DNA from: Alicyclobacillaceae bacterium
Lineage (GTDB): Bacteria > Bacillota > Bacilli > Kyrpidiales > Kyrpidiaceae
Length of the DNA stretch: 37,141 bases
NCBI GenBank assembly: GCA_029961045.1
Contig: JASBVN010000030.1
Location: 1 to 37,141, forward strand
Direction: 5' to 3'
In this document: piece by piece, positions 7,002-15,719 of the stretch
How the letters are laid out: every line of letters starts with the position of its first letter
Position numbering within the stretch: the stretch's first letter is position 1
Position numbers and translations under genes: made by a program
Notes under the pieces: model-generated
The model's database searches: none
Told to the model about the DNA's origin: nothing
Seen by the model: only the letters and a program-made list of their open reading frames with translations

Positions 7002-8639
7002 ATGACGATCGGGGATCCATTTACGATAGAGGACGTCTTGAACCGTCCGATTTTTCGGGAAGCGAAGGTCGTGGCGGGACACGAAGGTCTGCGGCGCCCG
7101 GTTCGCTGGGTACACGTTTTAGAGGTAACGGACGCCGCCGGCCTCCTGCACGGCCAGGAGTTGATCCTGACTACCGGCGTCGGACTGGGCCGGGACGAAC
7201 AAACGGTGTTTCATTACGTGCGGGAGCTGGTGGAGCGAGGCGTGTCGGGACTGTGTATCGAACTGGGGCGCTATTTTCCCGCAGTACCGGAGCCAGTCAA
7301 GGAATTTGCCGACCGACACCATTTCCCCGTTATCATTTTTGAACGGCCGGTGCGGTTTATCGACATCACTCAGGACATCCATGCCCACCTGATCGACCGG
7401 CATCACCACCAATTGGTCCATTTGGAGCGTATTTCGCGACAGTTTCTCCAGTTGACCCTCCGGCCCCAGGGAATCCGGCGCATCCTCGAACTCCTGTACC
7501 GTGAAACGGGCTGCATGGTCCGCCTCCAAGATGAGGTCGGGGAGGTGATCGCGTACCCCGACTCCTTCGATGCCCTTGGGACAGAGAAAACGGACCACAT
7601 CATACGCCAACCCATCGTCGCCATGGATACCCAAGTCGGTGAGTTGATCGTGGCTGTTTCGGGAGATCCTTCCGAATATCTGCAACTCGTTCTCGACCGG
7701 GCGGCGACGGCGATTGCTCAAGAACTGTTGCGGCGGATGTCCCTGGAAGAACGGCGCCTGAGAACGACCCAGCGGTGGATGGACGACTTGCTTCACCGGG
7801 GCGATACGGAGTTGCCTTCCTCAGTCGCTCCCCACATCCGAAGCGGAGGAGCCATTATGGTGGCAGCCGTCCGGCCGGTCTTCCGGGGGAACAACACCGG
7901 GGCAACGGAAACGGAAGGTAGAAGCGCGGGGCCGGAACCCTCGGAAGACGCGCTCCTCCTCCATGTGGCCCGCACGCTGCCGGCGGCCTTTGAAGTGCAT
8001 GGTTTGACCGGATGGTTGGCCCCTCAAGGCGACCGATGGGCAGTGGTGGCGGTGGACGGGCGTCCGTCTTCGAACACATCCGCCGTAGAAAGGATGAAGG
8101 AAGCCTTGAATGAGTTGTTCCGGCGCCTCTCCAACAGCCGGTTTGGGAACGGGTGGTCCTGGACGGTAGGTCTCGGCCGAAAAGTGAACCACTGGAGCCG
8201 TATCCCGAAGGCATGGCGTCAAGCCGTTCAGGCTCTCAGTGTGCAACAGCCACCTGGAGCGCCTCTCGGCCGGATTTCCGCCCTTCCCCCTGTCACCTTT
8301 ATATCCTACGACGACCTCCACATCTGGCAATTATTTCTAGAAGTAAACGCGGACGCCCTTCGCCAGTTCGTCGAGGACCAGATTGGCACCTTGCTGGCTC
8401 ACGACCGGCAACACGGTACGGAACTGGTAGAAACCCTCCGGGTATTTTTGGCATCCAGCCAATCGAAACAACAAGCAGCCAAATCTCTCTTCATCCACAG
8501 ACAGACGTTGTATTACCGTCTAGAACAGATCACGGCGCTGCTCGGGGAGGACTGGGAAACACCTCCGCGACGCCTGGCTCTGGAAACAGCCTTGGCCGCC
8601 CACCAGTTTCTCGAAGCCGGGTACAGCCGAACAGACTGA
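7002..8639 (+). CDS. PucR family transcriptional regulator
   Basis: A 545 aa regulator. Residues about 8-125 form the PucR N-terminal domain (TIEDVLNRPIFREAKVVAGHEGLRRPVRWVHVLEVTDAAGLLHG). A variable middle part follows. The C-terminal helix-turn-helix of the HTH_30 type includes LRVFLASSQSKQQAAKSLFIHRQTLYYRLEQI, close to residues 475-510. PucR proteins activate purine, pyrimidine, proline or GABA catabolism on sensing an intermediate. This gene lies beside the pyrimidine degradation genes and is therefore their likely regulator (inference). The ATG at 7002 follows GGAGGG by 8 nt. It is a monocistronic unit that converges on the beta-ureidopropionase gene. Confidence 0.88.
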   Translation: MTIGDPFTIEDVLNRPIFREAKVVAGHEGLRRPVRWVHVLEVTDAAGLLHGQELILTTGVGLGRDEQTVFHYVRELVERGVSGLCIELGRYFPAVPEPVKEFADRHHFPVIIFERPVRFIDITQDIHAHLIDRHHHQLVHLERISRQFLQLTLRPQGIRRILELLYRETGCMVRLQDEVGEVIAYPDSFDALGTEKTDHIIRQPIVAMDTQVGELIVAVSGDPSEYLQLVLDRAATAIAQELLRRMSLEERRLRTTQRWMDDLLHRGDTELPSSVAPHIRSGGAIMVAAVRPVFRGNNTGATETEGRSAGPEPSEDALLLHVARTLPAAFEVHGLTGWLAPQGDRWAVVAVDGRPSSNTSAVERMKEALNELFRRLSNSRFGNGWSWTVGLGRKVNHWSRIPKAWRQAVQALSVQQPPGAPLGRISALPPVTFISYDDLHIWQLFLEVNADALRQFVEDQIGTLLAHDRQHGTELVETLRVFLASSQSKQQAAKSLFIHRQTLYYRLEQITALLGEDWETPPRRLALETALAAHQFLEAGYSRTD

Positions 8640-8777
8640 TGGATTAGGTTGTTGAACTCCTCAGGGTGAGGCAGTCTGTACATCTATAGCAACAGCAACC
8701 CCCGATACTTTCCATACATATACGATCAATGTTAAAATTCAAACATATCAGTGCGTAAAAGTTTGTCCAATGGTTAC

Positions 8778-8811
8778 AAAAATCCCCTTCCGCCATATCA
8801 GACGGAAGGGG
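8778..8811 (-). terminator. terminator of the preT-preA-hydA operon
   Basis: Minus-strand hairpin CCCCTTCCG (8811-8803) and CGGAAGGGG (8792-8784), a perfect 9-bp stem with a 10-base loop, followed by a T run. It lies 22 bases after the beta-ureidopropionase stop. I see no separate T-rich hairpin for the converging PucR-type gene. Confidence 0.8.
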
Positions 8812-8832
8812 CAAGGACCACCACAATGGCTT

Positions 8833-9723
8833 CTAAGGCAACAACTCCACCATCTCCCGGTACGTCTCGGGGCGCCGGTCCCGGTAAAACTGCCACAGGT
8901 TCCGCACTTCCAGGATTTTCTCTCTGTCCATCTCCCCGATGACCACCTCATCCTGGTCCCGGCTCCCCATCGCCACGAACTGTCCCCGGGGATCCACCAG
9001 GTAACTCTGGCCGTAAAATTCCCCCATGTTCCAAGGGCTCTCCCACCCCACCCGGTTGATCGCACCCACATAGTAACCGTTGGCCACCGCGTGGGCCGGT
9101 TGCTCCAGTTTCCACAAGTACTCCGACAGTCCGGCTACAGTCGCAGACGGGTTGAACACGATCTCCGCCCCGTTTAACCCCAGGATTCTCGCCCCTTCCG
9201 GAAAATGCCGGTCGTAGCAGATGTACACCCCCACCTTCGCGTAGGCGGTGTCAAACACCGGATACCCCAGGTTTCCGGGTTTGAAGTAGTATTTCTCCCA
9301 GAACCCGCACCCCGCCGGTCCAGCCTGCACATGCGGGATGTGCTGTTTCCGGTATTTCCCCAGATACCGTCCGTCGGCATCAATCACGGCGGCCGTATTA
9401 TAATAAACCCCCGGCATTTCCTCCTCATACACCGGCACGATCAACACGATGCCCAACTCCTTGGCCAACCCCTGCATCAACTGTACCGTCGGGCCGTCGG
9501 GCACCGGTTCGGCCGCCGCATACCATTTCGGGTCCTGCTCCGTGCAAAAATACGGGCCAAAGAAGAGTTCCTGCAAGCAGACGATTTTCGCCCCCTGGGC
9601 CGCCGCTTGGCGGATCAACGCCACGTGCTTTTCCACGGCGGCGTTTTTGTGCACCTCCACCGGCTCCCGTCCGTCCACTTCGTGGCGTGCCTGAATCAAT
9701 CCGATCTTCACGAAACGTTCCAT
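8833..9723 (-). CDS. beta-ureidopropionase (N-carbamoyl-beta-alanine amidohydrolase)
   Basis: A 296 aa nitrilase-superfamily enzyme that hydrolyses N-carbamoyl-beta-alanine (or the methyl homologue from thymine) to the beta-amino acid, ammonia and CO2. The catalytic triad is visible: Glu52 in CLQELF, Lys126 in KYRKQHIP and Cys169 in YICYDRHFPEG. ATG 9723 is chosen because AGGAGA lies 7 nt upstream; an in-frame TTG at 9741 has no such site. It is the last gene of the operon preT, preA, hydA. A role on N-carbamoyl-D-amino acids is possible, but the dihydropyrimidine dehydrogenase genes upstream favour the pyrimidine pathway. Confidence 0.88.
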   Translation of the reverse strand: MERFVKIGLIQARHEVDGREPVEVHKNAAVEKHVALIRQAAAQGAKIVCLQELFFGPYFCTEQDPKWYAAAEPVPDGPTVQLMQGLAKELGIVLIVPVYEEEMPGVYYNTAAVIDADGRYLGKYRKQHIPHVQAGPAGCGFWEKYYFKPGNLGYPVFDTAYAKVGVYICYDRHFPEGARILGLNGAEIVFNPSATVAGLSEYLWKLEQPAHAVANGYYVGAINRVGWESPWNMGEFYGQSYLVDPRGQFVAMGSRDQDEVVIGEMDREKILEVRNLWQFYRDRRPETYREMVELLP

Positions 9724-9766
9724 GTCCCATTCTCCTCTCAAGTCCGGATTCCGAGTGCTTGTCGCC

Positions 9767-11158
9767 TCACAGGTCCACCGGTGAAAAACGCCTGGCGGGC
9801 AGAAAAACCCCCATCCCCGGTTCTCCCACGAAAGTATCGCGATCCACGATCATGTGCCCGCGAAGGAATACATACCGCGGCTTCCCCTTCACCCGCATCC
9901 CTTCAAACGGGTTATAGTCCACGTTCATGTGGTGCGTCTGCGCGCTGATCGTCCGTTCCACCGCCGGATCCCATACCACGATGTCCGCGTCGCTCCCGAC
10001 TGCGATCGTTCCCTTGCGGGGAAACAGCCCGAACAACTTCGCCGGATTCGTCGATGTCAACGCCACGAATTTGTTCAAGCCGATCCGCCCTTCGTTTACG
10101 CCGAAATGGTACAGGATCGCCATGCGGTCTTCGATCGTCGGGGCACCGTTTGGAATCCGGGAAAAATCCTGCAATCCAAGCTCCTTTTGCCCTTTGAAGT
10201 TGAAAGAGCACTGGTCGGAACCAAAGGCTTGCAGCTCCATATTCTTCAACTTCGCCCACAGCACTTCTTGGTGCCATTTTTCTCGCAAGGGCGGGGACAT
10301 GACGTACTTGGCTCCTTCGAATCCCGGGCGATCGTAGTCTGTAATGTCACAAACCAGATACTGCGGACAGGTCTCCCCGTAAATGGGAAGTCCTCGTTTG
10401 CGCGCGTCGCTGATCGCGTCCGCCGCCTGGGCACAGGTTACGTGCACCACATACAAAGGTGCCCTGGCGATCTCCGCCAGACGAATCGCCCGCGCCGTCG
10501 CCTCTCCTTCCGCCTCGGGCGGTCGCGTTAAGGCGTGATACTTCGGCTCGGTATGTCCCTTTGCCAGCGCCTCTTTGACCAAAACATCGATGACGTCTCC
10601 GTTTTCGGCGTGCACCTGCACGAGGGCCCCGACATCCGCAGCCATCCGGAGAGTCCGGAACAAGGTCTCGTCGTCCACCTGGAATGTGCCTTTGTAGGCC
10701 ATAAAAACCTTGAAGGAGGTCACTCCTTCCCGTTCGACGACGTCCGGGATTTCCTGCATGACATCCTCCCGCAAGTCGCCGATCATGACGTGAAAGGAGT
10801 AATCGATCGCCGCCTTTCCCTCCGCTTTTCCGTGCCACGTTCGCAGCACCTCGTGCAAGCTCTGCCCTTTCCCGTGCAGCGCGAAGTCGATGATCGTCGT
10901 CGTGCCTCCAAAGGCGGCGGCAATGGTGCCCGTGCGAAAGTCATCCGCCGTCACCGTTCCCCCGAACGGCATATCCAGGTGGGTGTGGGGATCGATCCCC
11001 CCCGGAAACAGGTAACACCCCGAAGCGTCGATCACCCGGTGCCCCGCCGCCGGGATGTCGGCGGCTATGGCGGTAACGACGCCGTCTTCCACCAACACAT
11101 CCGCTTTGACAATGTCTGAGGCGGTCACCACCGTGCCCCCGCGAATCAACGTCGCCAT
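9767..11158 (-). CDS. hydA: dihydropyrimidinase (D-hydantoinase)
   Basis: A 463 aa cyclic amidohydrolase that opens dihydrouracil or dihydrothymine to the N-carbamoyl beta-amino acid. All binuclear zinc ligands are present at the positions known from bacillary D-hydantoinases: His58 and His60 in DPHTHLD, the carboxylated Lys150 in SFKVFMAYKG, His183 in QVHAEN, His239 in VVHVTC and Asp315 in FGSDQC. Tyr155 of the oxyanion site is also there. Length is normal. The ATG at 11158 lies 30 bases after the PreA stop. In this operon the physiological substrate is the product of PreT/PreA. Such enzymes also act on 5-substituted hydantoins. Confidence 0.95.
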   Translation of the reverse strand: MATLIRGGTVVTASDIVKADVLVEDGVVTAIAADIPAAGHRVIDASGCYLFPGGIDPHTHLDMPFGGTVTADDFRTGTIAAAFGGTTTIIDFALHGKGQSLHEVLRTWHGKAEGKAAIDYSFHVMIGDLREDVMQEIPDVVEREGVTSFKVFMAYKGTFQVDDETLFRTLRMAADVGALVQVHAENGDVIDVLVKEALAKGHTEPKYHALTRPPEAEGEATARAIRLAEIARAPLYVVHVTCAQAADAISDARKRGLPIYGETCPQYLVCDITDYDRPGFEGAKYVMSPPLREKWHQEVLWAKLKNMELQAFGSDQCSFNFKGQKELGLQDFSRIPNGAPTIEDRMAILYHFGVNEGRIGLNKFVALTSTNPAKLFGLFPRKGTIAVGSDADIVVWDPAVERTISAQTHHMNVDYNPFEGMRVKGKPRYVFLRGHMIVDRDTFVGEPGMGVFLPARRFSPVDL

Positions 11159-11188
11159 GAACCATGCCTCCCCCTTTCGGACATCGGA

Positions 11189-12472
11189 TCATACGTAATC
11201 GGACAGCTGCACGATCTGGTCGCCCGCCTGTTGCATTTGCCGCTCGCGCCAGGTCTGGGGCGGACGGCCGGTCTCCACCCGGACCATGTCGATGCAATCC
11301 ACCGGGCAGACCATCGAGCACAGGTTGCATCCTACACACTCTTTCTCGTTCACCACGAGAAGCGGTTGCCCCGCATCCGCCTCTACCCGGTCGATGCACT
11401 GGTGGGCGGCGTCCTCGCAGGCGATGTAACACTTGTTGCAGCGAATACACTTCTCCTGATCGATCCGGGCGACCACTTTATACTCGAGGTTGAGATCGCC
11501 CCAATCGACGTATCGGTGAACGGCCCGTCCCACTAACTCCATCACCGACGAAATCCCTTTTTCGTCCAGGTAACGGTTCAATCCGTCGATCATGTCCTCC
11601 ACAATCCGGAAGCCGTGGTGCATCACCGCCGTACATACCTGGACGCTCGTGGCTCCCATAAGAATGAATTCCGCCGCGTCCCGCCACGTAGAGATGCCGC
11701 CGATCCCGGAAATGGGCACCGATACCTGGGGATCCCGGGCGCAATCCGCCACCATGTGCAAGGCGATCGGCTTCACTGCCGGACCGCAATAGCCCCCGTG
11801 CGCCCCCTTCCCGTCGACGTGGGGAATGGGATACCACGTATCCAGATCCACGCCCATCAAGCTGTTGATCGTGTTGATCATGCTGACGGCGTCCGCACCC
11901 CCGCGCACCGCCGCCCGGGCCGTATACCGGATGTCGGTGATGTTGGGCGTCAGTTTGACGATCACCGGCACCTCGGCCACCTCCGCCACCCACGAGGTGG
12001 TTTGCTCCACATATTCGGGCACCTGGCCCACCGCCGACCCCATCCCACGCTCGGACATGCCGTGAGGACAGCCGAAATTGAGCTCGAATCCATCCACCCC
12101 CGCGTCCTGCACCCGCTTGACCAGCTCCTGCCACCGGTGTTTCTTCGGCTCCATCATCAGGGAAGCGATCACCGCCCGGTCCGGAAAGGCCTTCTTCACT
12201 TCTCGAATCTCCCGAAGATTGTCCTCCAGAGGCCGGTCGGTGATCAGCTCGATGTTGTTCATTCCCACCATCCGCGAGCCCCTCCAATGCAAGGCGGCAA
12301 ACCGGGAGGAGACGTTGACGATGGGGTCACCCAACGTCTTCCACACCGCCCCGCCCCAGCCGGCCTCAAAGGCCCGCATCACCTGGTAGCCGCTGTTGGT
12401 GGGCGGCGCCGAGGCGAGCCAGAAGGGATTGGGACTGCGGATTCCCGCCAGATTGATCGACAGATCGGCCAT
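11189..12472 (-). CDS. preA: NAD-dependent dihydropyrimidine dehydrogenase subunit PreA
   Basis: A 427 aa catalytic subunit that reduces uracil and thymine, or runs in reverse. Residues 1-330 form an FMN barrel of the dihydroorotate dehydrogenase type. The residues matching substrate-binding Asn609, Asn668, Asn736 and Thr737 of mammalian enzyme are Asn73 (NNIELI), Asn132, Asn200 and Thr201. The catalytic Cys671 equivalent is Cys135 in NFGCPHGMSERGMG. The C-terminus has two 4Fe-4S motifs (Cys342/345/348/352 and Cys379/382/385/389). ATG 12472 is chosen because GGAGG lies 8 nt upstream, within the end of preT; the GTG at 12481 overlaps that site. PreT supplies electrons from NAD(P)H. Confidence 0.95.
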   Translation of the reverse strand: MADLSINLAGIRSPNPFWLASAPPTNSGYQVMRAFEAGWGGAVWKTLGDPIVNVSSRFAALHWRGSRMVGMNNIELITDRPLEDNLREIREVKKAFPDRAVIASLMMEPKKHRWQELVKRVQDAGVDGFELNFGCPHGMSERGMGSAVGQVPEYVEQTTSWVAEVAEVPVIVKLTPNITDIRYTARAAVRGGADAVSMINTINSLMGVDLDTWYPIPHVDGKGAHGGYCGPAVKPIALHMVADCARDPQVSVPISGIGGISTWRDAAEFILMGATSVQVCTAVMHHGFRIVEDMIDGLNRYLDEKGISSVMELVGRAVHRYVDWGDLNLEYKVVARIDQEKCIRCNKCYIACEDAAHQCIDRVEADAGQPLLVVNEKECVGCNLCSMVCPVDCIDMVRVETGRPPQTWRERQMQQAGDQIVQLSDYV

Positions 12473-12477
12473 ATGCC

Positions 12478-13821
12478 TCACCTCCGGTTCTCCGACATCA
12501 AGAATTCGTGTACCGCCGCAGCCGCCTTTTTCCCTTGTTCGGCCGCGTCGACCACCATCGCTTCACCCTTGCCCCTCTCAAACACGCAATCCCCGGCGGC
12601 AAAGATTTTGGGGTGACTGGTGCGCATCCGGTCGTCCACCCGGATCACTCCATTGTCGTGGTCGATTCCGAATCGCTCCACCAGCTCCACCCGCCGCGAC
12701 TGGCCGATCGCCCGGATGACGGTATCGGCCTTCACCGTAAACTCCGAACCCGGCACGGGAACGGGACGTCGTCGACCTGAATCGTCCGGTTCGTCTAAGC
12801 GCATCCGGACGAATTCCACTCCGCATACGCGCCCTCCATCGTCGAGGATGCGCACCGGCATACACAGCCAGCGGAATTCCACCCCTTCGGATTTGGCAAA
12901 AGCGTATTCGGAGGGATAAGCGGTCATTTCCTTTTCGGTGCGTCGATAATAGATCGTCACCGATTCGGCTCCGAGGCGAAGGGCACAGGTAGCGGCGTCT
13001 ACCGCCGTGTTTCCCGCCCCGATGACCGCCACACGCCTTCCGACTTCCGGCTCCCCTCCTTCTTTGACCCGCTCGATGAATTCCAGAGCGTCCCACACCC
13101 CGTCCGATTCTTCGCCGGAGACGCCCAATCGGGGAACCCCGCCCATACCGAAAGCGAGAATGACCGCCTCGTATTTATGGAGGATTTCCTCGACAGAAAG
13201 GTCCACCCCGACCCTGACCCCGGTGTGAATCACCACCCCGAGGCGCTCAACCTGCTCCACCTCCCAGAGAGCCACCCCCGGCGGCAACCGGAAGGGGACA
13301 ATCCCATGAGTGTTCAGACCCCCGGCCCGAGGCTTGGCTTCATAAATCGTCACCTCGTGCCCAAAGCGGGCCAGCTCCCGAGCAGCGGAGAGCCCCGCCG
13401 GCCCGGCGCCGATCACAGCCACCCTCCTACCGGTCGGCATCCCCCGATCAAAGAGGTCGATTCCCCGATCCCGTATCCAGTCGGTCACATAGCGCTGCAA
13501 ATCGCCGATGCGGATCGGGACTCCTTCACGGTCGAGAACGCAAGCGCCCTCGCACAACTCTTCTGTCGGACAGACCCGTGCACAACTGGCGCCCATGGGG
13601 TTGGCCTCCATGATCACCCTGGCACTTCCGGCAAAATTCCCTGTCGAGATTTTCTGAATAAAAGAAGGAACGTCGATATGGGTCGGACAGGCCTTGGTGC
13701 AGGGAGCATCATAGCAGTACAGACAGCGGTGGGCTTCGTGCACAACCTCCCACTCGGAGAGCGGCCGGTGGATGCTCTCCTGTAACCGGTTTCCTGCCCA
13801 AGCCGTCGTGGAATCGGACAT
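12478..13821 (-). CDS. preT: NAD-dependent dihydropyrimidine dehydrogenase subunit PreT
   Basis: A 447 aa FAD- and NAD-binding partner of PreA, homologous to the small subunit of glutamate synthase. The N-terminal Cys-rich region has two clusters (Cys33/36/41/45 and Cys80/84/90/94) that bind 4Fe-4S centres. The FAD loop is VIGAGPAGLSAA at about 136-147 and the nucleotide-binding loop is VAVIGAGNTAVDAA. The C-terminal FAD motif is IFAAGDCV. ATG 13821 follows AGGAGGAG. PreT takes electrons from NAD(P)H and passes them to PreA. It is the first gene of the operon and faces the ABC operon across a 255-base regulatory region. Confidence 0.93.
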   Translation of the reverse strand: MSDSTTAWAGNRLQESIHRPLSEWEVVHEAHRCLYCYDAPCTKACPTHIDVPSFIQKISTGNFAGSARVIMEANPMGASCARVCPTEELCEGACVLDREGVPIRIGDLQRYVTDWIRDRGIDLFDRGMPTGRRVAVIGAGPAGLSAARELARFGHEVTIYEAKPRAGGLNTHGIVPFRLPPGVALWEVEQVERLGVVIHTGVRVGVDLSVEEILHKYEAVILAFGMGGVPRLGVSGEESDGVWDALEFIERVKEGGEPEVGRRVAVIGAGNTAVDAATCALRLGAESVTIYYRRTEKEMTAYPSEYAFAKSEGVEFRWLCMPVRILDDGGRVCGVEFVRMRLDEPDDSGRRRPVPVPGSEFTVKADTVIRAIGQSRRVELVERFGIDHDNGVIRVDDRMRTSHPKIFAAGDCVFERGKGEAMVVDAAEQGKKAAAAVHEFLMSENRR

Positions 13822-13885
13822 CTTCTCTCCTCCTCATAGCCCCAGTCGGCTGCGAAAGAAATGATCCTCCACCAGAAGGTCATAT

Positions 13886-13914
13886 ATTGTAATCTTTAAT
13901 GTAATGAAATTGAA
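13886..13914 (-). promoter_or_regulatory. candidate promoter of the preT operon
   Basis: On the minus strand TACAAT (13891-13886) is a 5/6 match to the -10 consensus. It is preceded after 17 bases by a weak -35, TTCAAT (13914-13909). A weak -35 is expected of an activator-dependent promoter. The dyad half-site at 13896-13905 lies inside the spacer. Confidence 0.45.
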
Positions 13915-14026
13915 CAAATATAACTTCATACACTTTGTCTAGTTCGACAATCGGTTTCTCATACAGCGTCAACAGCCCCGGCGATTGCCCCGATGAATCT
14001 TATCCGGTAATATAATATCACATTAA
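13896..14026. promoter_or_regulatory. paired inverted operator half-sites in the divergent promoter region
   Basis: TTAATGTAAT at 13896-13905 and its inverted counterpart ATCACATTAA at 14017-14026 match at 9 of 10 positions (TTAATGTrAT). Each lies at the core of one of the two divergent promoters. The arrangement suggests one regulator, perhaps the PucR-type protein at 7002-8639, controlling both the pyrimidine operon and the importer operon. Confidence 0.4.
13985..14013 (+). promoter_or_regulatory. candidate promoter of the pyrimidine importer operon
   Basis: TTGCCC (13985-13990) and TAATAT (14008-14013) with a 17-base spacer. A perfect TATAAT at 14011-14016 overlaps, but its spacing to the same -35 is too long. 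The leader to the ATG at 14077 is about 55 bases. Confidence 0.4.
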
Positions 14027-14076
14027 TCTTACATTCTAGCAAGATCGAAGATTCTCCTAACGGAGGGGAGAAACTC

Positions 14077-14874
14077 ATGTCAACATCGATTCACCCGGAA
14101 CCGGAGATTCTCGTAGACCAAGTGTCCATGCGGTTTGAGTCCCACGGCCAATCGGTCACCGCTCTGGAGTCGGTCAGTTTTGCCGTGGCACCCGGGGAAT
14201 TCATTTCCCTGCTCGGCCCGTCCGGATGCGGCAAAACCACTCTTCTCAGGTTGATCGCCGACCTTCTCGAACCAACCGGAGGCAGGATTCTCATATCCGG
14301 GACAAACCCCAAAGAAGCCCGGCTCAGGCGGAGATACGGAATCGTGTTCCAACAACCCGTCCTTTACGACTGGCGCACGGTGCGAAAAAACGTAGAATTA
14401 CCGCTTGAACTTCTCGGTACCGGCCGATCGGAACGCAGCCGAAAAGCCGTCGAGCTGCTTGCCCTGGTGGGGCTCGAACGGTTCGCCGATCGCTATCCGT
14501 GGGAGCTGAGCGGCGGTATGCAACAACGGGTGGCCATTGCACGGGCTCTGGCTTTGGATCCGCCGATCCTCTTGATGGACGAACCCTTTGCCGCCCTGGA
14601 CGAGTTCACCCGGGAAAGGCTGCAGGACGAGCTGCTACAGATCTGGGCCCGTACCCGGAAAACGGTGATTTTTGTCACTCACAGCATTCCCGAGGCGGTA
14701 TACCTGTCCGACCGGATCATCGTGCTATCCCCGCACCCTGGCCGGCTCAATACCATTGCCGAGGTGCCGCTCCCGCGGCCGCGATCGCCGCAAATTCGGG
14801 AAGATCCCCGTTTTCACCAGCTGGTCGCCGACATCCGCCGGCGCTTTCATCATTCGGTCCACGATTCGGCATAA
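14077..14874 (+). CDS. ABC transporter ATPase of the pyrimidine importer
   Basis: A 265 aa ATPase of the NitT/TauT/ThiZ type. Walker A is GPSGCGKTT at 47-55, the Q-loop is in [11 protein letters not shown], the signature is LSGGMQQRV at 144-152, Walker B is [11 protein letters not shown] and the switch His is in [12 protein letters not shown] 14077 follows GGAGGGG by about 8 nt. It is the first gene of a four-gene plus-strand operon divergent from preT. The context makes uracil, thymine, dihydropyrimidine or hydantoin the likely cargo (inference). Riboflavin and hydroxymethylpyrimidine importers have the same subunit types, but no vitamin genes are nearby. Confidence 0.9.
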   Translation: MSTSIHPEPEILVDQVSMRFESHGQSVTALESVSFAVAPGEFISLLGPSGCGKTTLLRLIADLLEPTGGRILISGTNPKEARLRRRYGIVFQQPVLYDWRTVRKNVELPLELLGTGRSERSRKAVELLALVGLERFADRYPWELSGGMQQRVAIARALALDPPILLMDEPFAALDEFTRERLQDELLQIWARTRKTVIFVTHSIPEAVYLSDRIIVLSPHPGRLNTIAEVPLPRPRSPQIREDPRFHQLVADIRRRFHHSVHDSA

Positions 14875-14888
14875 AGGAGGCAACCGAC

Positions 14889-15719
14889 ATGTCGGTGGTT
14901 CGCTTCGCAGCCCGCATCTCCGGATCCTTATCCCGCTGGGGTCCGATTGTATTTCTCATCATCCTGCTCGCCGTCTTGTGGGAAGGGCTCTCCTGGATCC
15001 TGTCGGACGTAGCGCGAGTCCCTCTCGCCCAATCAAAATTGCCCTATGTCCACGAAGTGATGAAAACGTTCGTGGTGTACTGGCCCGTCCTGATCAAAGA
15101 AGCATCGGCCACTTCTGTAACGGTTGCGGAAGGTTTTTCCTTGGGAACTGTTACCGGAGTGCTACTGGCCCTGCTGATGAGTCTGTCCAGGACAGTGGAG
15201 CGGATCTTGATGCCGTACGCCACGGCGTCCCAGATGATCCCCATCCTCGGGTTGGCGCCGATCATCTACGGCATCGTGCACGACGAAAACCTGGCGCGGG
15301 TCCTCATCGCCGCTTATGTCACCTTCTTCCCCGTTGCGCTGAATACTTTGCGCGGGTTGACCGGCACCCCTCCGCAAGCGGTGGAGTTGATGAAAACCTT
15401 GGCGGCGTCCACCTGGCAAATCTATTGGAAAGTCCGTCTTCCGGCAGCCCTTCCGGCCCTCGCCGGAGGATTGAAAATTGCCGCTCCCCTATCGGTCACC
15501 GGGGCCATTTTAGTGGAATTGATGGGCGCCCAGCACGGCATCGGGGTACTCCTGCTTCGCAACCTGTATTACGGCCCTTCCCACGCCTACATGTTTTGGT
15601 CCACCCTGATCACCGGCGCGGTCCTGGGCTTGGCGGGATACGCTCTGGTCCAGGCTGTGGAGCGCATGTTCATACCCTGGCAACCGGAATTCCGGAAGAG
15701 AGGAGGAGAAATGCCGTGA
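14889..15719 (+). CDS. ABC transporter permease 1 of the pyrimidine importer
   Basis: A 276 aa membrane subunit with about six hydrophobic segments, the first being WGPIVFLIILLAVLWEGLSWIL. The ATPase-docking loop is AVELMKTLAASTWQIYWKVRLPAALPAL. The frame is open far upstream inside the ATPase gene, but ATG 14889 is preceded by AAGGAGG (14875 on) and gives a normal N-terminus. The stop overlaps the next start by four bases (GTGA). The two permeases differ clearly in sequence, so the channel is probably a heterodimer. Confidence 0.9.
   Translation: MSVVRFAARISGSLSRWGPIVFLIILLAVLWEGLSWILSDVARVPLAQSKLPYVHEVMKTFVVYWPVLIKEASATSVTVAEGFSLGTVTGVLLALLMSLSRTVERILMPYATASQMIPILGLAPIIYGIVHDENLARVLIAAYVTFFPVALNTLRGLTGTPPQAVELMKTLAASTWQIYWKVRLPAALPALAGGLKIAAPLSVTGAILVELMGAQHGIGVLLLRNLYYGPSHAYMFWSTLITGAVLGLAGYALVQAVERMFIPWQPEFRKRGGEMP

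Noticed and set aside
11189-12472. Loss of the catalytic cysteine in PreA because GSAVGQ replaces the mammalian GLACGQ
   Set aside because: By counting from the substrate-binding Asn, the catalytic Cys corresponds to the one in NFGCPHGM, which is present.
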